A DNA stretch of 64,000 nt from Podospora pseudoanserina (lineage: Eukaryota; Ascomycota; Sordariomycetes; Sordariales; Podosporaceae). The stretch is taken from positions 2,418,001 through 2,482,000 of the forward strand of contig NC_085924.1 in assembly GCF_035222485.1 (NCBI RefSeq). The letters are read 5' to 3'. The notes beneath the pieces are model-generated. The model was not told the DNA's origin. It saw only the letters and a program-made list of their open reading frames with translations, and ran no database searches. The stretch's first letter is position 1. Every line of letters begins with the position of its first letter. Position numbers and translations under genes: made by a program. This document shows, piece after piece, positions 11,820 through 24,929 of this stretch.

Positions 11820-12389
11820 AGGGGGGGGCAGGCAGACGTTGGAGAAGAGAGAGGTAAGCAGGCGTATGGAACTGGGACAGTGTCGGTCACAAACAAAAAG
11901 ACAAGGCCAGACACCAAAGAGACCGTTTTGCTTGCTGTATTTAATATTGCTAGAGAGGGGGCGGTGGAGATGATAGATGAACAAACGACACACACAAACC
12001 ATGCACAAAGCGTTTTCTCTCACTTAAGATTCCATCATGCTTACTTATTTTTGACAAACAACATCACTCAACAACTAACAAATGCCACTACTTACTCCAT
12101 AGCTTTATCACAAAAAGAATAACAAGAATCCCTTTACTCGCCAGCGTCCAAAAAAAATAAATCATTCGCCCTTTGCTACCAACCACGCACTTTCTAATGT
12201 GAGAAGAAAAATCCCCAACCAACCCCCTTCCTTCCTTCCCCCCTTTGCTTTTCCGCTCCCCCGTTTTTGACAAACGAAAAAGACCTAACAACAACAACAA
12301 CAACAACAACAATAACAACAAGACGATTATATATCAAGACTCCCGCCTGCTACCGCAACCAACCAGCCAACCAAACCAACCCATTTTGA
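11820..12389. other. Convergent 3' regions of rpn12 and the alpha-COP gene
   Basis: 570 bases between two convergent genes, T/A-rich. It includes an AAC microsatellite (about 12287-12320). Presumably both 3' UTRs lie here. No ORF of note. Confidence 0.5.
12287..12320. repeat. (AAC)n microsatellite
   Basis: Around ten near-perfect AAC units, interrupted once by AAT, sit between the stop codons of two convergent genes and so are probably within a 3' UTR of one or both. Confidence 0.85.
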
Positions 12390-15300
12390 TCAAGCAAAAA
12401 GCTTCAAACCGCTGCCGTGCTTGCCAACCTCGCACACCTCGCACACCTTGCAGACGGTGCCCTTGTACTTGGTGTGGTACTTGGATCCGTCAAACGCGCA
12501 CTCCTCATACGAGGTGCCGCTGTAGATGGGCGTGTAGCTCGCCGCGCAAATCTCAAACTCGGCAAATTGATCAAACTCAATCTCCACCGCGTCGTGAGGG
12601 TTGCGCTCACAGGTGGCCTTGTTTCTCCGAGCCTATTTGTGTCATGTTAGCACCTAGTTATCACATGTTAGAGATAGGAGGACTTACAGCTTCCAAAAGC
12701 TTGGCCAAAGCGCCGCCAGCATCACCGTTGGAGATTATCCTGTTAGCAAAGCTCAACGCGCTGCTGTAGTTCTTGCTGCGCATCGACTGAGTCATGGCAT
12801 TAGACAGAGCCAACTGGCGATGAGCCACCTCAATCTTGGGAATGGTAAAGTAAGCGGCAAGCTCCAAGTTCCGCTTCAGGAGCTCGGGGTTGGCCAGGAT
12901 GGCCTCTGGTGTGCCAAGAGACCTGCGCTCAAGCTCAATCGACATGGCGAGGGTATACTCGGCAGCAGCAGTAATGACCTTCTTGGCCTCCGCAACCTCG
13001 TCCTCCGAGCCAACCGCGTTGACAAGCAGCGAGTGCAGGATATTCTTGAAGATAGTCACACCCTCTTCCAGCTTGTTGGTCTTCATGCACTTGTAACCGC
13101 GGTGAAGATCATGCTCGGCAAGGTACTCCAGATCCCTGGGGATGACGGGAAACACCTTTCTAAGATCAGCCTCCTCTACCGTGCGGCGAACATAGTTGAC
13201 TAATGGGGGAAGGCCGGCCGACGCAGGGAGATATGTCTTGGAAGCCTGGTATACTTCCAAGAACCGGGACTTGAGAGGAGCAAAGTTGACGGCACCAACC
13301 TGACGGTTGAGCAGTTGCATCGCAGACTCAAACGAGCCACCGGCAGCATGGTCAACAGCCAGAGGTGAGTTGCGAGCCCAGAGTTCAGCCTCGCTGCTGC
13401 CAGCACCACCAGCCTCAGCGATGTTGACATCGGCCAGGCCCTCCTCAATCTCTGGCACAACGTCATCACCCATGTCCCAGCCGCCAGCATCCTCCTCCTC
13501 TTCATCGGCGTCTCCAAGGAGGTCGCGCTTAGCGCCATCCTCCTCAGCTTCGGCGTCAACACCATTAACCGCCGCTGACTCGTCTTCTAATGAAAGACCC
13601 TCCATCTGGCCAAGCAGCGCCTTCTCGAAGAAGGATTGCGATGTGGCCTTTGTTGGCCAGTTGGCCTTGTATGTAGGAACAACGGGCTTGGGAGGCGTGA
13701 GAGGTTCGCCAAAGGTGGGGAGGTTGAGCTCGTCTTCTGTGAGACCGGCAGCCTCCAAGATCGATTGGCACTCCTCATCCAGACCGTGGGCCTTGGTTGT
13801 AGCGTAGGCCAGAGGATAAAGATCGATCTCCTTGAACATCTGGATTCTGTCCTCAACCTCACCGAGATAGAGGGCGTTTTGGAATCTAGAGCCAAAGTCT
13901 CCGCGGTGCTCAGCAATCTTGGCCATCCTAGTCAGCTTGGCCTCGTCACCGGTTGTGAGATATAGGAAGGAGAGCTTGTCGAACTGCTTGAGCTTCTGAT
14001 AGCACATCTCAACAATGGAGTGGTTCCCGTGAGCAAGGGCCTCGGCGCTCAATCTCGTCCACAATTTTGGCCTGTCCAGCTGCTTGGCCATCTCAACAGC
14101 CACCTCAAGGTTTCCGCACTCAATCGCAAGCTCGAAGCGGGTGGTGGGGTCTTGCACGAACTGAAGGGCAATCTCTGGGTAGCCCTTCTTTTGCAGGTAC
14201 GAAATAATGGATTGGCCAACCAAGCTGGAGTTCTGAATGATGTGCAGCATCTCCTCGTAGTTTCTCTTGACAAGGGCAAGCTTGAAGCGGTACTCGGTAG
14301 GGTCAATCTGGAGGATTCTGGGCTTCGCAGCACGATCCAAGCAGTAGACGTTACGGCCCTTGACCCTCACAAGATAGACAGTCTGATCAAGAGTGCGCAC
14401 GATACCATTGTCGCCGTTCAACAGCGTGTACTTCACGTGGTTAAGGGTGGAATACAACAAGACGCCGGCGTCGTCCCAGGTGGCGCTCTTGATGCGGATC
14501 GTTTCGTGGAGCGTGCTGATCTGCTCAAGGGTCTTGGTCACAATGGTGACATTGTGCTTGCTGAGGAGAGCGGCATAGAGGCCATCGTTGGACCAAACGA
14601 CGTACTTGACACCATTTACGGCGAGCTCGGTAGTGGTCTTCTTCTGCTGAACATCGTAAAGGTGTACTGCCGTGGGGGTGATGATGAGAAGGTTACCCGT
14701 GCCGCCGAAATAGATGTCGCTAGTGCCAAGAGGGGGCTTGAAGGACCGGGTAACGTTGTTCTGAAGGTCCTTGATATCGATGGTTTGGGCAGCGGTGTTC
14801 AGGACGGCAAAGCGGTTGCGGGCAACAAAGATGGCCGAGTTACCAGAGCCCCGCTTGGACTCGGTCGGCTCAATGGCGCCGGTACCATCACGGGGAAGGT
14901 TGATGAGCTCATAAGAGCCGCCGTCCGCTGGGGATGTGACAAGAACCGAGCGCTCAGCAGGGTTGTAAGACAGCGTCCTTGGGGGAACCCAGGGGCTGCC
15001 CAGCTTCTTGAGAGACAGCAGAGTTGGGGACTCGACGTTCTTTTGCAGGTCGTATGACTTGACATGCTTCTCCTTGGTGATATAGAAGAGCTGGTTTTGG
15101 TAAACAGCCGACGCGGGTCTCTCGCGCTCCAACTTGAACACCATTACACCATTATCGTGTCCAGCAGCGAAAAGGTTGATCTCAGGATGCGCGGCGATGA
15201 CCCAGAATCTGTCGTTTTCTCTCTTGAACGTGTGTACCGCCGTACGCTTGTTCAGATCCCAAACACGAATCGTCTTATCCTCGCCGGCCGAAAGAATGAG

Positions 15301-16404
15301 GTCCTGGTGAGGGTGGAACAAGCACCCACTGGCGTTCTGGAAATGCCCGCGGCAAGTATCGACCTCCCACGCCTTGGTTTCGCTCATACGCCACAACTTG
15401 ATGAGACGATCGTCGCCCGCCGACACTATCAGGGGCATGGTAGGGTGGAACGAGACCCAGTTAACGCCTCTATCGTGACCCTCGAGAACGAACTTGACGA
15501 CGGCATCGGTGTTTCCAAACATATCGGCTTGTTGTTGGTTGGCCTGGTTCATTTGACTTTCGTAGATGGACGCAGGGGCGGAGTGTTTCTTGCGCAAGCC
15601 GGAGACTAGGCAGCATTGTCAGTACCTGACAGGCAGTGTCTAGACCCAAAGTTCACCTACTATCCCAAACACGAACAGTCTGATCGAGCGAGGCGGACAC
15701 GACGAGGTCGGCATCCTTGGGGTGGAATTGGGCACACATGACATAGTGGTTGTGGCCCGTCATGGTGCAAACTGTCCTTCTCCGTCAGCAATAATTCCAA
15801 GCCCACCCTGTAGTTCCAAGCACACATACGCAGGGAGCGGTTCTGCCAGTTCCATATCCGAATCGTCTGATCGTCAGAGGCGCTGACAATCCAAGGGAGC
15901 TCGTTGTGGAAGAAGACGGTTCGAATGTAGTCCAAGTGACCGTTCAGGGTGAACAGACACCTCCTGGTCTGGTAAGACCAGACCTTGATCTTGTAGTCGT
16001 CACCACCCGAGACGAACAGGGGCTACCGCAGAATCAGCAAGCTGTCCACCTTATCCCCTAACCGAATCCCAGCCATTCCTCACCTGCGTCTTGTGGAAGT
16101 CGACACCGCGGACGGGGCCATCGTGCTCTTCGAATCGGTCAATCAGTGTGCCCATACGGTAGTCCCAAAGCTGAATGGTCGAGGAGTGAAGCGAGACGAG
16201 GATCCATGGTCTGGTAGGTTCAGTGTCAGCGTGGCCGTGAAATGGCGGGGAAGCTCTGGAGCTGCGAACCGTTTGGGATGGAATGCAATTCCCTTTGCGC
16301 GCGACGACTTGGACTCGAACTAGAAAAAGTGTCAACACCAACACCTATGCAGCCAGATGTGATGGAAGGTATACTTTTGTGAGCATGCCCGAAGCGGACT
16401 GCAT
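12390..16404 (-). CDS. cop1: Coatomer subunit alpha (alpha-COP), 1223 aa
   Basis: Seven exons on the minus strand: 16404-16375, 16319-16270, 16210-16084, 16022-15830, 15771-15661, 15605-12688, 12632-12390. All six introns (54-61 nt) keep frame, and the first exon is only 10 codons ([10 protein letters not shown]). The N-terminus carries six to seven WD40 repeats (e.g. [51 protein letters not shown]). Then come the second beta-propeller and alpha-solenoid of COPI alpha, an acidic linker, and the C-terminal domain, which includes the Cys-rich [10 protein letters not shown] and ends GSGLKLFA. The length equals that of yeast and animal alpha-COP. It forms the B-subcomplex of COPI and binds KKXX cargo for Golgi-to-ER transport. 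Divergent from UGGT. Confidence 0.96.
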
Positions 16405-17269
16405 CTTGGTTGGTGGAGGATACCTAGGCCCAGGCACCTGGCATCAAATGGGGGGGGGCGGTATCGAAGGGGTTCGTAACTTCGTAAGGAGGGAGTATCG
16501 ACGATTAATAAAAATGCCGATGCCCGCTCGTAGCAAAAGAGAGATTAGATAGTGAGCAGCGCCTGGGGTAAGTAATGGCGGCGTGTCGTGTGTCTTGAGG
16601 GAGATGGTGGTGTTGTGTCCGAGGAATTGGGGCCGCTGCTGTTGTTGTCCAGATGTCCACTCGGTCCCCATCAAATCATAGGAGACTCGTGGCATCTCAT
16701 TCAATTGTGGGTTCCACTGCTGCACAAGGGGGGGGGGCTGGCTGCAGCCTCAGGCACAAAACGCACATTCAATTTTCCGGGCCCACCCTGGCTTTTTTGG
16801 CAGAGAGCACCAGCCACATGCTACTAAAAGTGCCAACCTTTTTCTGACGTTAGCGTGGCTTTACCCCCTTAGCTCGAGCGGGCGCTAGTCCGGATTGGTT
16901 AAGCTCCCCATTGGTGATGTGTCCAGAATTGACAGCTGAGAGCTTCAGCACTTACAGCGGTTGGCCCACCATATGAAGTGGTGATAGCGACGAAGTGTAG
17001 GCATAAGAGACAAGGTCTTGACACCATCTCCTACTTGCTGTATAGGGACAAGCTTCTTATCCAATTCTACTATTTTCCCTTTCACTTAGGGTTAACCCAA
17101 CGAATTGTTCACCTGCTCCTGACGCCAGCGTGTCATATTAAGCCGAGGCGCATGTCCGCTGGCGGATACTTCCAGACTTGACGCAATCTCCAGTACCACG
17201 AAATCCAGACCTTTGGGCAACCATATCTTCGGCACATAGAAACAGCGCGCCCACAGGGCAACTGTCGAC
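16405..17269. other. Divergent promoter between alpha-COP and UGGT
   Basis: 865 bases shared upstream of two secretory-pathway genes. It holds two CCAAT boxes on the minus strand (ATTGG at 16894-16898 and 16910-16914) and a CAGCGTG (17126-17132) that fits the yeast UPRE core CAGNGTG. There is no convincing ORF. Confidence 0.5.
17126..17132 (+). promoter_or_regulatory. UPRE-like CAGCGTG upstream of UGGT
   Basis: CAGCGTG lies 138 bases before the UGGT start. It fits the yeast unfolded-protein response core CAGNGTG, and UGGT is an ER quality-control gene. A 7-mer with one free position is expected by chance roughly once in 2 kb counting both strands, so this is weak. Confidence 0.25.
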
Positions 17270-20200
17270 ATGCTTCGACTTTCACAACTACCATTAGGTC
17301 TTGCTGCCATCCTCGCAACATGCTTGTCCCCAGCCCATGTCGGGGCATCCCCGTCGGTGAATGTTGCGCTGAAGGCGGCCTTCCCTGCCCCTCCGTATCT
17401 GGTTGAACTGCTGTACGTTGTCCATACGACTTGGTAAAACCCAAGAGGCAAAGGAAGAGCTAACATAAACCAGAGAAACGGCAGCTTCCGACAATGCGAC
17501 AGCTTACTTTGCCCTCCTCGATCGTGTCGCAAAGGGCGACTTTGTGGAGGCCAAGACGGACAAGACGCTGTACGAGAAGTTCGTGGAAGTACTCCAGGAT
17601 GATGGACACATGGGTGCGGAAGCTCTCTCGACCTTCCAGCTGGCCTTGTCCATGAGAACTGCCGCCCCTCGAATTGAGGCGCATTACCAATACTATTCGA
17701 CAGCCGTGGAACCATCGCTGGCCGAAGATCAGGTTGGCTGCGTTCAGTGGTATCTTCTTGATGGGAAGCAATACTGCACTCCTTCTTTGGAAAAGGCGCA
17801 CGCCGATGTGAAGCAGAGCAGTCAGGAAAGGACGTTGCCATTTGATCACAAATTCGGCGCCGGTGCCAAGGATATTATTCTGTATGCCGATATCAGTTCA
17901 CCAAGTTTTGGCAAATTCCACGAGACAGCCAAAGAGATCGCGCAAAAGGGAGAGGGTTCTTACCGCATCAGGTACAAGAGAAGCGCTGCGCACCCAGAGG
18001 AGACTCTCTCCGTTAACGGCTACGGAGTTGCCCTCACCCTCAAGAGAACTGATTACATTGTCATCGACGACAGAGACACAGGCGCCGCGAAGGCCCAAGA
18101 CGAGGCGCAAAAACCCATTGGAGCTTCCGATGTGGTCCTGGATGACGAGGAAGAGATTACTGATATCAAGCCATTGGAGAAGTCTGAGCTTACTCCTCTC
18201 GCCATGAAGGCTGCTTCTTTTATCATGAAAAGTGACTCGCCTTTCGAAACGCTCCTCAAGCTCACCCAAGATTTCCCCAAATACTCGACCTCGCTTGGCG
18301 CACATAACGTTTCCGAGGAGTTTGAGGAGGAGCATCGTCTCAACCGCCAGGCCTTGGCCCCTGAGGGTGTCAACGTCTTGTGGATGAACGGTGTTCAACT
18401 GATTGACCGTCAGATTCAACCATTTGGACTGGTCGATCTTCTGACCCGTGAGCGCAAGCTAATTCACGGCGTTTTGGATCTTGGCTTGACCGGAGAACAA
18501 GCCGTGTCTCTGCTTGGTCATAGCGAAATTGCCCAGGCCAAATCGGCAGATGATGAACCTCGCAGGTTCGACTGGCGGGACAAGATCGAGGATGGTGAGG
18601 TTATCGTCTGGCTTAACAACATCGAAAAGGACAAAAGATACCAGGAGTTCTCGCCAAGCATTTGGACCATTCTTCAGAGCTTCGGTGGACTACCTCAAGT
18701 GCGAAAGAACATGTTCAACTTGGTTGCCCCGGTCGACTTGACAAAGCCTGAGGACCTCATCATCATTGTTGAGCAGCTCCTCGTGTTCATGAAGCGACTG
18801 ATTCCCGTCCGGTTTGGTTTTGTCCCCCTCACCCCCACCGGAGAAGCCATTGACCAAGCCAAGGTGGTCTACTACCTGCTTGATACCTATGGTCTCTCTG
18901 CTACCGTTGCCTACCTGGAGAACTCTCTCGAGTCAAAGAAGACGTCCAAGGCCGATGAGGGAGTCTTTAAGCAGGCTATCAAGGACCGCAAGCCGAAGGA
19001 AGACGCTACAGTCTTGGCTTTCAAGGACATCTTCACCTCGGAGCACCATGAAAAGCAAATCCATCTTGCTAAGCATTGGGTTGAAAGACTCCGCGCCGAC
19101 ACTGAAGTCCCTCCTGTTTTCTTCAACGGCTTCCCCATTCCGAGAGAAGAGAACTGGCTTAGAGCCATGAACCAAAAGCTGGGCGCCGAGCTGCAGGAGA
19201 TTCAGCAGGGGGTGTACTTTGGTCAGATTGGAGATGAGACAAACATCGAGGCCCAGTTCGCTGAAAAGGCCATCGCTCGCCGCAACACTTTTATTTACCC
19301 TGAGGATGCCCGTGATATCACCATTCTCAACGTCAACAAGGTCTACACCGAGAATGCCTACCTCTTTGAAAAGGTGCCTGTTGTTGAGGCAGACAAGGAC
19401 TCAACCAAGGAAGACTGGGCTGCGCTGACGGTCATCACTGACTTGAGTACCCCCGATGGTCAAAAGCTGGCGTACTTTGCCCTCAAATTCCGCAAGGATA
19501 GCCCGGGCGTCAGGATGGATATCGTCCATAACCCCAAGGGTACCAGCCAGTCGGCATCTGCCCTCACTCTTCATATCAAGAAGCAGGAGGACAGTCTAGC
19601 GACCGTCAACACCCTATTGGATCTTGAAACCGTCCTTGATAATGTGTCAGCTGAGGCTGATCGTGAATTCGATGCTGCTCTGGCCAGCTTCTTGTCTAGC
19701 GTCAACCTCAAGGCAGGCAACAGCGCTCTTATCCTCAACGGCCGCCTTGTAGGCCCTATCCCCTCTGCCGAGGACTTCAAGCCTGAAGACTTGGAGACCT
19801 TCCTTGAGACGGAGCGTGCCCAGCGCATCGTTCCTGTTCACAGGGCGATCGAGGATCTTGGCCTCGGTGATAAGATTTCTGGTCCTTTGGATGCCGCCAA
19901 GTTGACCTCAGTCACTGCTCTCTCGGGTATTTCTGATCTCCCACAGGGCATCTTTGACTCTGCGCCATCTGTGAGAATCAGTCAGTTCAGCGAATTCAAG
20001 AAGGAACACACGTCATTCGAGGTTGGTGACGCTTCCAAGGCCACCATTTTCTTCACTGCCATCATCAATCCCGCTAGCGAGGGTGGACAAAAGTGGGCTG
20101 CTATCCTCAAGGTTCTTTCCGAGTTGGAGGGCGTGCATCTTCGGGTGTTCCTCAACCCCACAGAGAATGTTCAAGAGCTGCCCATCAAGAGATTCTACCG

Positions 20201-21815
20201 CTATGTTCTCAACTCTGCTCCCACCTTCGACCAGGATGGAAAGGTTGCGTCCCTGTCAGCCAACTTTGCTGGTGTTCCTCGGGATACCTTGTTTGTTGCC
20301 GGCATGGATGTTCCTCCTGCTTGGCTCGTTACCTCCAAGGTCTCGGTCGACGACTTGGATAACCTTCGTATTAAGGATATCAAAGCCAAGCGTGGCACCG
20401 AGCATGTCGAAGCTATCTACGAACTCGAAAACATTCTCATCGAAGGCCACTCCCGCGAGATGCCCAGCGGCGCACCCCCCAAGGGCGCCCAACTCGTCCT
20501 CGGAACCGAAAGCAACCCCCACATCGCCGACACCATCATCATGGCTAACCTCGGCTTCTTCCAGTTCAAAGCCAACCCCGGCGTGTACAACCTCAAGCTC
20601 AAGGAAGGCCGCTCCTCGGACATCTTCACCATGGTCAGCGTAGGAGCCCAAGGCTGGGCCCCCGCTCCCGGTGACGAAAACGCCGAGGTCACCCTCATGG
20701 ACTTCCAAGGCACAACCCTCTACCCCCGTCTAACCCGCAACCCAGGCATGGAAGGCGAGGACGTCCTCGAGCCCACCGACCCCGAACCCGCCCCCTCAGG
20801 ATCAGCAATGGACTACCTCAACAAAGGCCTCAAGTTCGCCGAAGGCATCCTGGGCAAGTCAAAGCCTGCAATCAAGTCCCTCAGCGAGACCGAGCACGCG
20901 GAGATCAACATTTTTTCGGTTGCCTCGGGCCACTTGTATGAGCGTATGCTCAACATCATGATGGTCAGCGTGATGCGGCACACGAACCACACTGTCAAGT
21001 TTTGGTTCATTGAGCAATTCCTCTCGCCTTCCTTTAAGGACTTTATTCCCGTGCTTGCGGAACAGTACGGGTTTAAGTACGAGATGGTGACGTACAAATG
21101 GCCTCACTGGCTGCGTCAGCAAAAGGAGAAGCAGCGCGAGATTTGGGGGTATAAAATCTTGTTTCTTGACGTTTTGTTTCCGTTGTCGTTGGATAAAGTC
21201 ATTTTTGTCGACGCGGATCAGATCGTCCGCACCGATCTGTACGACCTTGTCCAACTCGACCTCGAGGGTAAGCCCTACGGCTTCACGCCCATGTGCGACT
21301 CCCGCACCGAGATGGAGGGGTTCCGTTTCTGGAAGACGGGGTATTGGGCCAATTATCTGAGGGGACTGCCGTATCATATCTCGGCTCTTTACGTCGTGGA
21401 TCTCAAGAAGTTTAGGGAGATTGCTGCGGGGGATAGGTTGAGGCAGCAGTACCACTCTTTGAGCGCTGACCCCAACTCGCTGGCGAATCTCGATCAGGAT
21501 CTGCCTAATCACATGCAGTTCCAGATTCCGATCTTTAGCCTGCCGCAGGAGTGGCTTTGGTGCGAGACTTGGTGCAGCGATGAGACGCTGGGCGAGGCGA
21601 GGACGATTGATTTGTGTAATAACCCGCAGACGAAGGAGCCGAAGCTGGAGAGGGCTAGGAGGCAGGTGCCCGAGTGGACAGAGTATGATGAAGACATTGC
21701 TGAGTTGGCGAGGAGGAACAGGGAGGGGAAGGAGAAGAAGGTGGAGGGGGCGAATACTAAGAGTAGGAGGTTTGAGGAGGAGGAGACAAAGGGGCATGTG
21801 GTTGATGAGTTGTAG
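17270..21815 (+). CDS. UDP-glucose:glycoprotein glucosyltransferase (UGGT), 1494 aa
   Basis: Exons 17270-17412 and 17474-21815; the 61-nt intron (GTACGT ... AACCAG) joins LVEL-LETAASDN. A signal peptide (LPLGLAAILATCLSPAHVGA) opens the protein. The bulk is the tandem thioredoxin-like folding sensor. The C-terminal ~300 residues are the GT24 catalytic domain: NIFSVASGHLYERMLNIMM, the DADQ metal/UDP motif, QEWLWCETWC and RTIDLCNNP. The last residues are VVDEL, an HDEL/KDEL-like ER retrieval signal. UGGT re-glucosylates misfolded N-glycoproteins so that calnexin can rebind them. Full length for the family. The gene is C-rich around 20430-20870 and G-rich from about 21330 to the stop. Confidence 0.96.
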
Positions 21816-22140
21816 ATGTGGGAGATGTATACATATATAAAGAAACATGGGGGATGTAGTTGTTGAGGTTAACAAAGTTTATTTGTGTTGCAGAATGGAA
21901 AGCACATAGTACTGTCCCTTATCGTCTCTCATGTCTTTTGGCTCCAAGTCATGCGACATACGCTGTGGCTAATAAATGACCTCTCTAACTCCTTCGCCGA
22001 GCAATGCATCCAACACTAAAATACCAACACTAGCAACGCAATCCCTCCCCTGCTAACATCATCAATAGGAAAATACTTCATCCCGCTTACAGCAAGGCCA
22101 TATCCACACCATGACCCATCACAACTCCTGCCACCCCCAT
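21816..22140. other. Convergent 3' regions of UGGT and rad54
   Basis: 325 bases, AT-rich just after the UGGT stop (tatacatatataaag) and C/A-rich near the rad54 stop. No ORF or RNA recognised. Confidence 0.5.
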
Positions 22141-24599
22141 TTAATGAGAAATGTACTGAAACACCGCACTCACCTCCCTCTCCCCCATCTCCTGCCTCAG
22201 CAACAAATCTTGTATCCCCTTCAACCCCTCATTCACAAAATGATTCCACGTACTCGTATCACCATACAACATGGCCGGCGCCTTGATAAACTGCTTCCCA
22301 TCTGGCTTGCACCTCTTGCACTTGAACGTATCATGCGTATCGCTCTTCGTATCAGGCCGATACTGGAACAGCTCCCTCAAGCTGTCCAAGCTAAAATGCC
22401 TCTCCACATCCTCCGCCGAATCCACCACACACGAACTCAAACTCTGCTTGTGCGACTGACGCTGAAAGATCTTTTCCTCAATTGTTCCCGTGGCAATGAA
22501 CCGGTAGACGAAACAATCCTTCTTCTGGCCATCACGCCAGACACGAGCGAGAGCTTGCTGGTCAGCGGCAGGGTTCCAATCGGGGTCGAAGAGGACGAGG
22601 CGATTGGCGCCGATGAGGTTGAGACCGCAACCACCTGCCTTGCTGGAAAGGAGGAAGACGAATTCGTCGCCGTTGGGGTCGTTGAACTTGTCGACGAGCT
22701 TCTGGCGCTTGTTAACCAGCATTTTACCGTCGAGACGGAGGCAGGGGTAGGCGCGGCTGCGACAGAGTTTCTCGAAGAGGTCGAGGGTTTGGGTGTAATT
22801 GCTGATGAGGACAATCTTGTCGTTTGTGTCGGCGCGGATGCGGGCCAGCATACGGTCGAGGACTTGCATCTTGCCCGAGTACCATGGCTTGATGTCGCGA
22901 TCGCGGCCACGAGAGTCCCTGGGGACATAGTCATCGGGGTAATGTTGTTCAGAGCCGGGCAGATCATCGGGGAGCTTGAGAAGATCTGGGTGATTGCATA
23001 GGTTTTTGAGAATACCAATGGCCTTGAGTGGCTGGGAGCCTTTGCCACGGAGAAGGGCTTGGATGTCTGGCGAGGTGAGGAAGTAGTTGTATAGGTCGAG
23101 CTGGAAGGGGGCCAGGTTGCAGAAGACGACGTGCTCGTACTTGATGGGCAAGTACTTGGACAGCAGATCGTTGGTACGGCGAATGACGAACTTGTTGACG
23201 ATGGTGGCCAGCTCGGCAAGACATTCATCACCACGTTTCCTCTCAGCCTCAGAGGCCATGGAATCACGGCCACGGAGAATGGGAATCTCGAAGCGTTTGC
23301 GGAACTCGAGGTGTGTACCCAATAGATCCGGGTTGGCGAAGCTGATGAGTGAAAAGTACTCGGACAAATCGTTTTGAATGGGTGTACCAGAGAGAATGAC
23401 GCGACGCTTGACATTGAGGCCGTTCAGGGCAGTGAATAACTTGTTGTCGTTGTTCTTCAGACGGTGACCTTCGTCGCAGAGAATCAGTCCGATCTCTGTG
23501 TTTCTGAGCTCTTCGCAGTTCAGACGGAGGGTCTCATACGAGACGATGATGATGGGTCTCGTGACGGCTCGTCCGGTTGCAATGGCCCACTGGCGAAGCT
23601 GTCGGGTCAGTTCCTCTTTTGAAGCCTTGCCGTCAATAGCGAAAGGCGTCGTAGCATCCGGACCCAGCCACTTGACCAACTCGTTGGCCCAGTTGCGCAC
23701 CAGACTTGCTGGGCAGGCAACAATAGCTTTCTGGATTGTTGTCTTGCCAGCATCAGGAGACTGCTTGAGCAGTGTCCACAGCAGTGTGATGCATTGTAGC
23801 GTTTTGCCAAGACCCATTTCATCGGCCATGATGCACCCATGTGCCTTTTCATCCACCATGCCCGTCACACACTTGTACATAAACTTGACACCTTCAATCT
23901 GATGTGGGCGGAGAATCTTGGCAAGCTTTGGATCGATGACCACCGGTACCCTTGGGTGCTCTCCAACAACCTTCTTCTTGATCCCCAAGATCTCGGCGAG
24001 ACTCTTGTGCTCTAAGGGCTCGACGATCTTTTCCTCCTCGACCTTTTCCTCTGGCTTAGGCGCATCCTTTGGCCTGTCGTCAACTGTTGGATCATACAGG
24101 ACAATGGCGAACTCGCCACTTGGATCATGCAGAGGCTTTGCGACAAATACAGCTCCCTGTCTTAAGCCAAGTGTTGGTGGGGGGCGATTGGGGTTGTAGG
24201 CAGCGCTATCTTTGTTCAGGAGAGGAACCGAAAAGGCTTTGCGAAACACTGTGGTCTTGTCTTTTGGCTGGAATACTGGGAACTTGTTGGCGTCGCGATT
24301 CGCCAGGGCTAGCCGGTCGGCATTTGTGTAGGGCTTGTCGGCATCCGGATCAACGTCTCCATCTGTGCCCTTGTAGTCGATTCTCCGCTTCTTGCGAGCT
24401 GGGCGGTCGGTAGCAACGGTGCGAGTGGCCGACCCTGGGCATTTGAACGGCGTCCGGAGGCGGTCGAGTGATTGTGGTGTGGGGAATTTGCTTCGGGGGG
24501 CACCGACGTTCTCCTTGTTCGCGGCGGGGGTGTTTGGTATCCTGTGATGGTCATTAGTCGCGGTTCAGAGACCAATTGACTGCCAGGAAGTACGTACAT
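22141..24599 (-). CDS. rad54: DNA repair translocase Rad54 (SNF2 family), about 800 aa
   Basis: The main exon runs 24541-22141. It encodes a basic N-terminal part, then the Swi2/Snf2 motor: Walker A DEMGLGKT, the DEGH box, SGTPIQNDLSEY, FVIRRTNDLLSKYLP, then the helicase C lobe with LLSSKAGGCGLNLIGANRL and DPDWNPAADQQALARVWRDGQ, ending in the Rad54 zinc-like CKRC segment. This pattern is Rad54 rather than another Snf2 protein. It is the homologue of Neurospora mus-25 and acts with Rad51 in homologous recombination. The open frame reaches 24541, where an acceptor (CATCACAG) lies. The best start is an ATG split by an intron: AT at 24599-24598, donor GTACGT, then G at 24541, giving MIPNTPAANKEN. 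An upstream start is possible. Confidence 0.92.
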
Positions 24600-24918
24600 C
24601 CTGTTAGCTTGGGTGAGCAGAAACAGTGCAGCTCTTCGTGTGAGATTTTTCCAATTGGTAAAAATCTGGAGAAAGCTCACAAAAGGCGCAAGTTCTGTGA
24701 GGAAAGGGTTTTGATGTAGGCGGCGAGAAACGTGCCAGTGTTGGAAAGTTTGGCGCGGATTAGTAATAATGTTGACTTTAGGCAGCGCGTCGCCATGGTG
24801 GGGCGTGTCTTGCTGGCGCGAGGTCAGATGACATGTGCCAAGAAGCGTCTTGCACCCAACCATGCATTATATAATCTCATCAACAAAGTCACGATAGAAG
24901 TATCATGGAAAGAAAGTG
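24600..24918. other. rad54 upstream region
   Basis: Promoter and leader of rad54 on the minus strand. Further in-frame codons exist upstream of the proposed start but carry no ATG in a convincing position. Nothing else seen. Confidence 0.4.
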
Positions 24919-24929
24919 TAACGTACATT

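Noticed and set aside
12820-15609. Long plus-strand frames opposite alpha-COP (e.g. 14020-15057)
   Set aside because: Mirror frames of a strongly conserved minus-strand gene; no start context, splice signals or domains.
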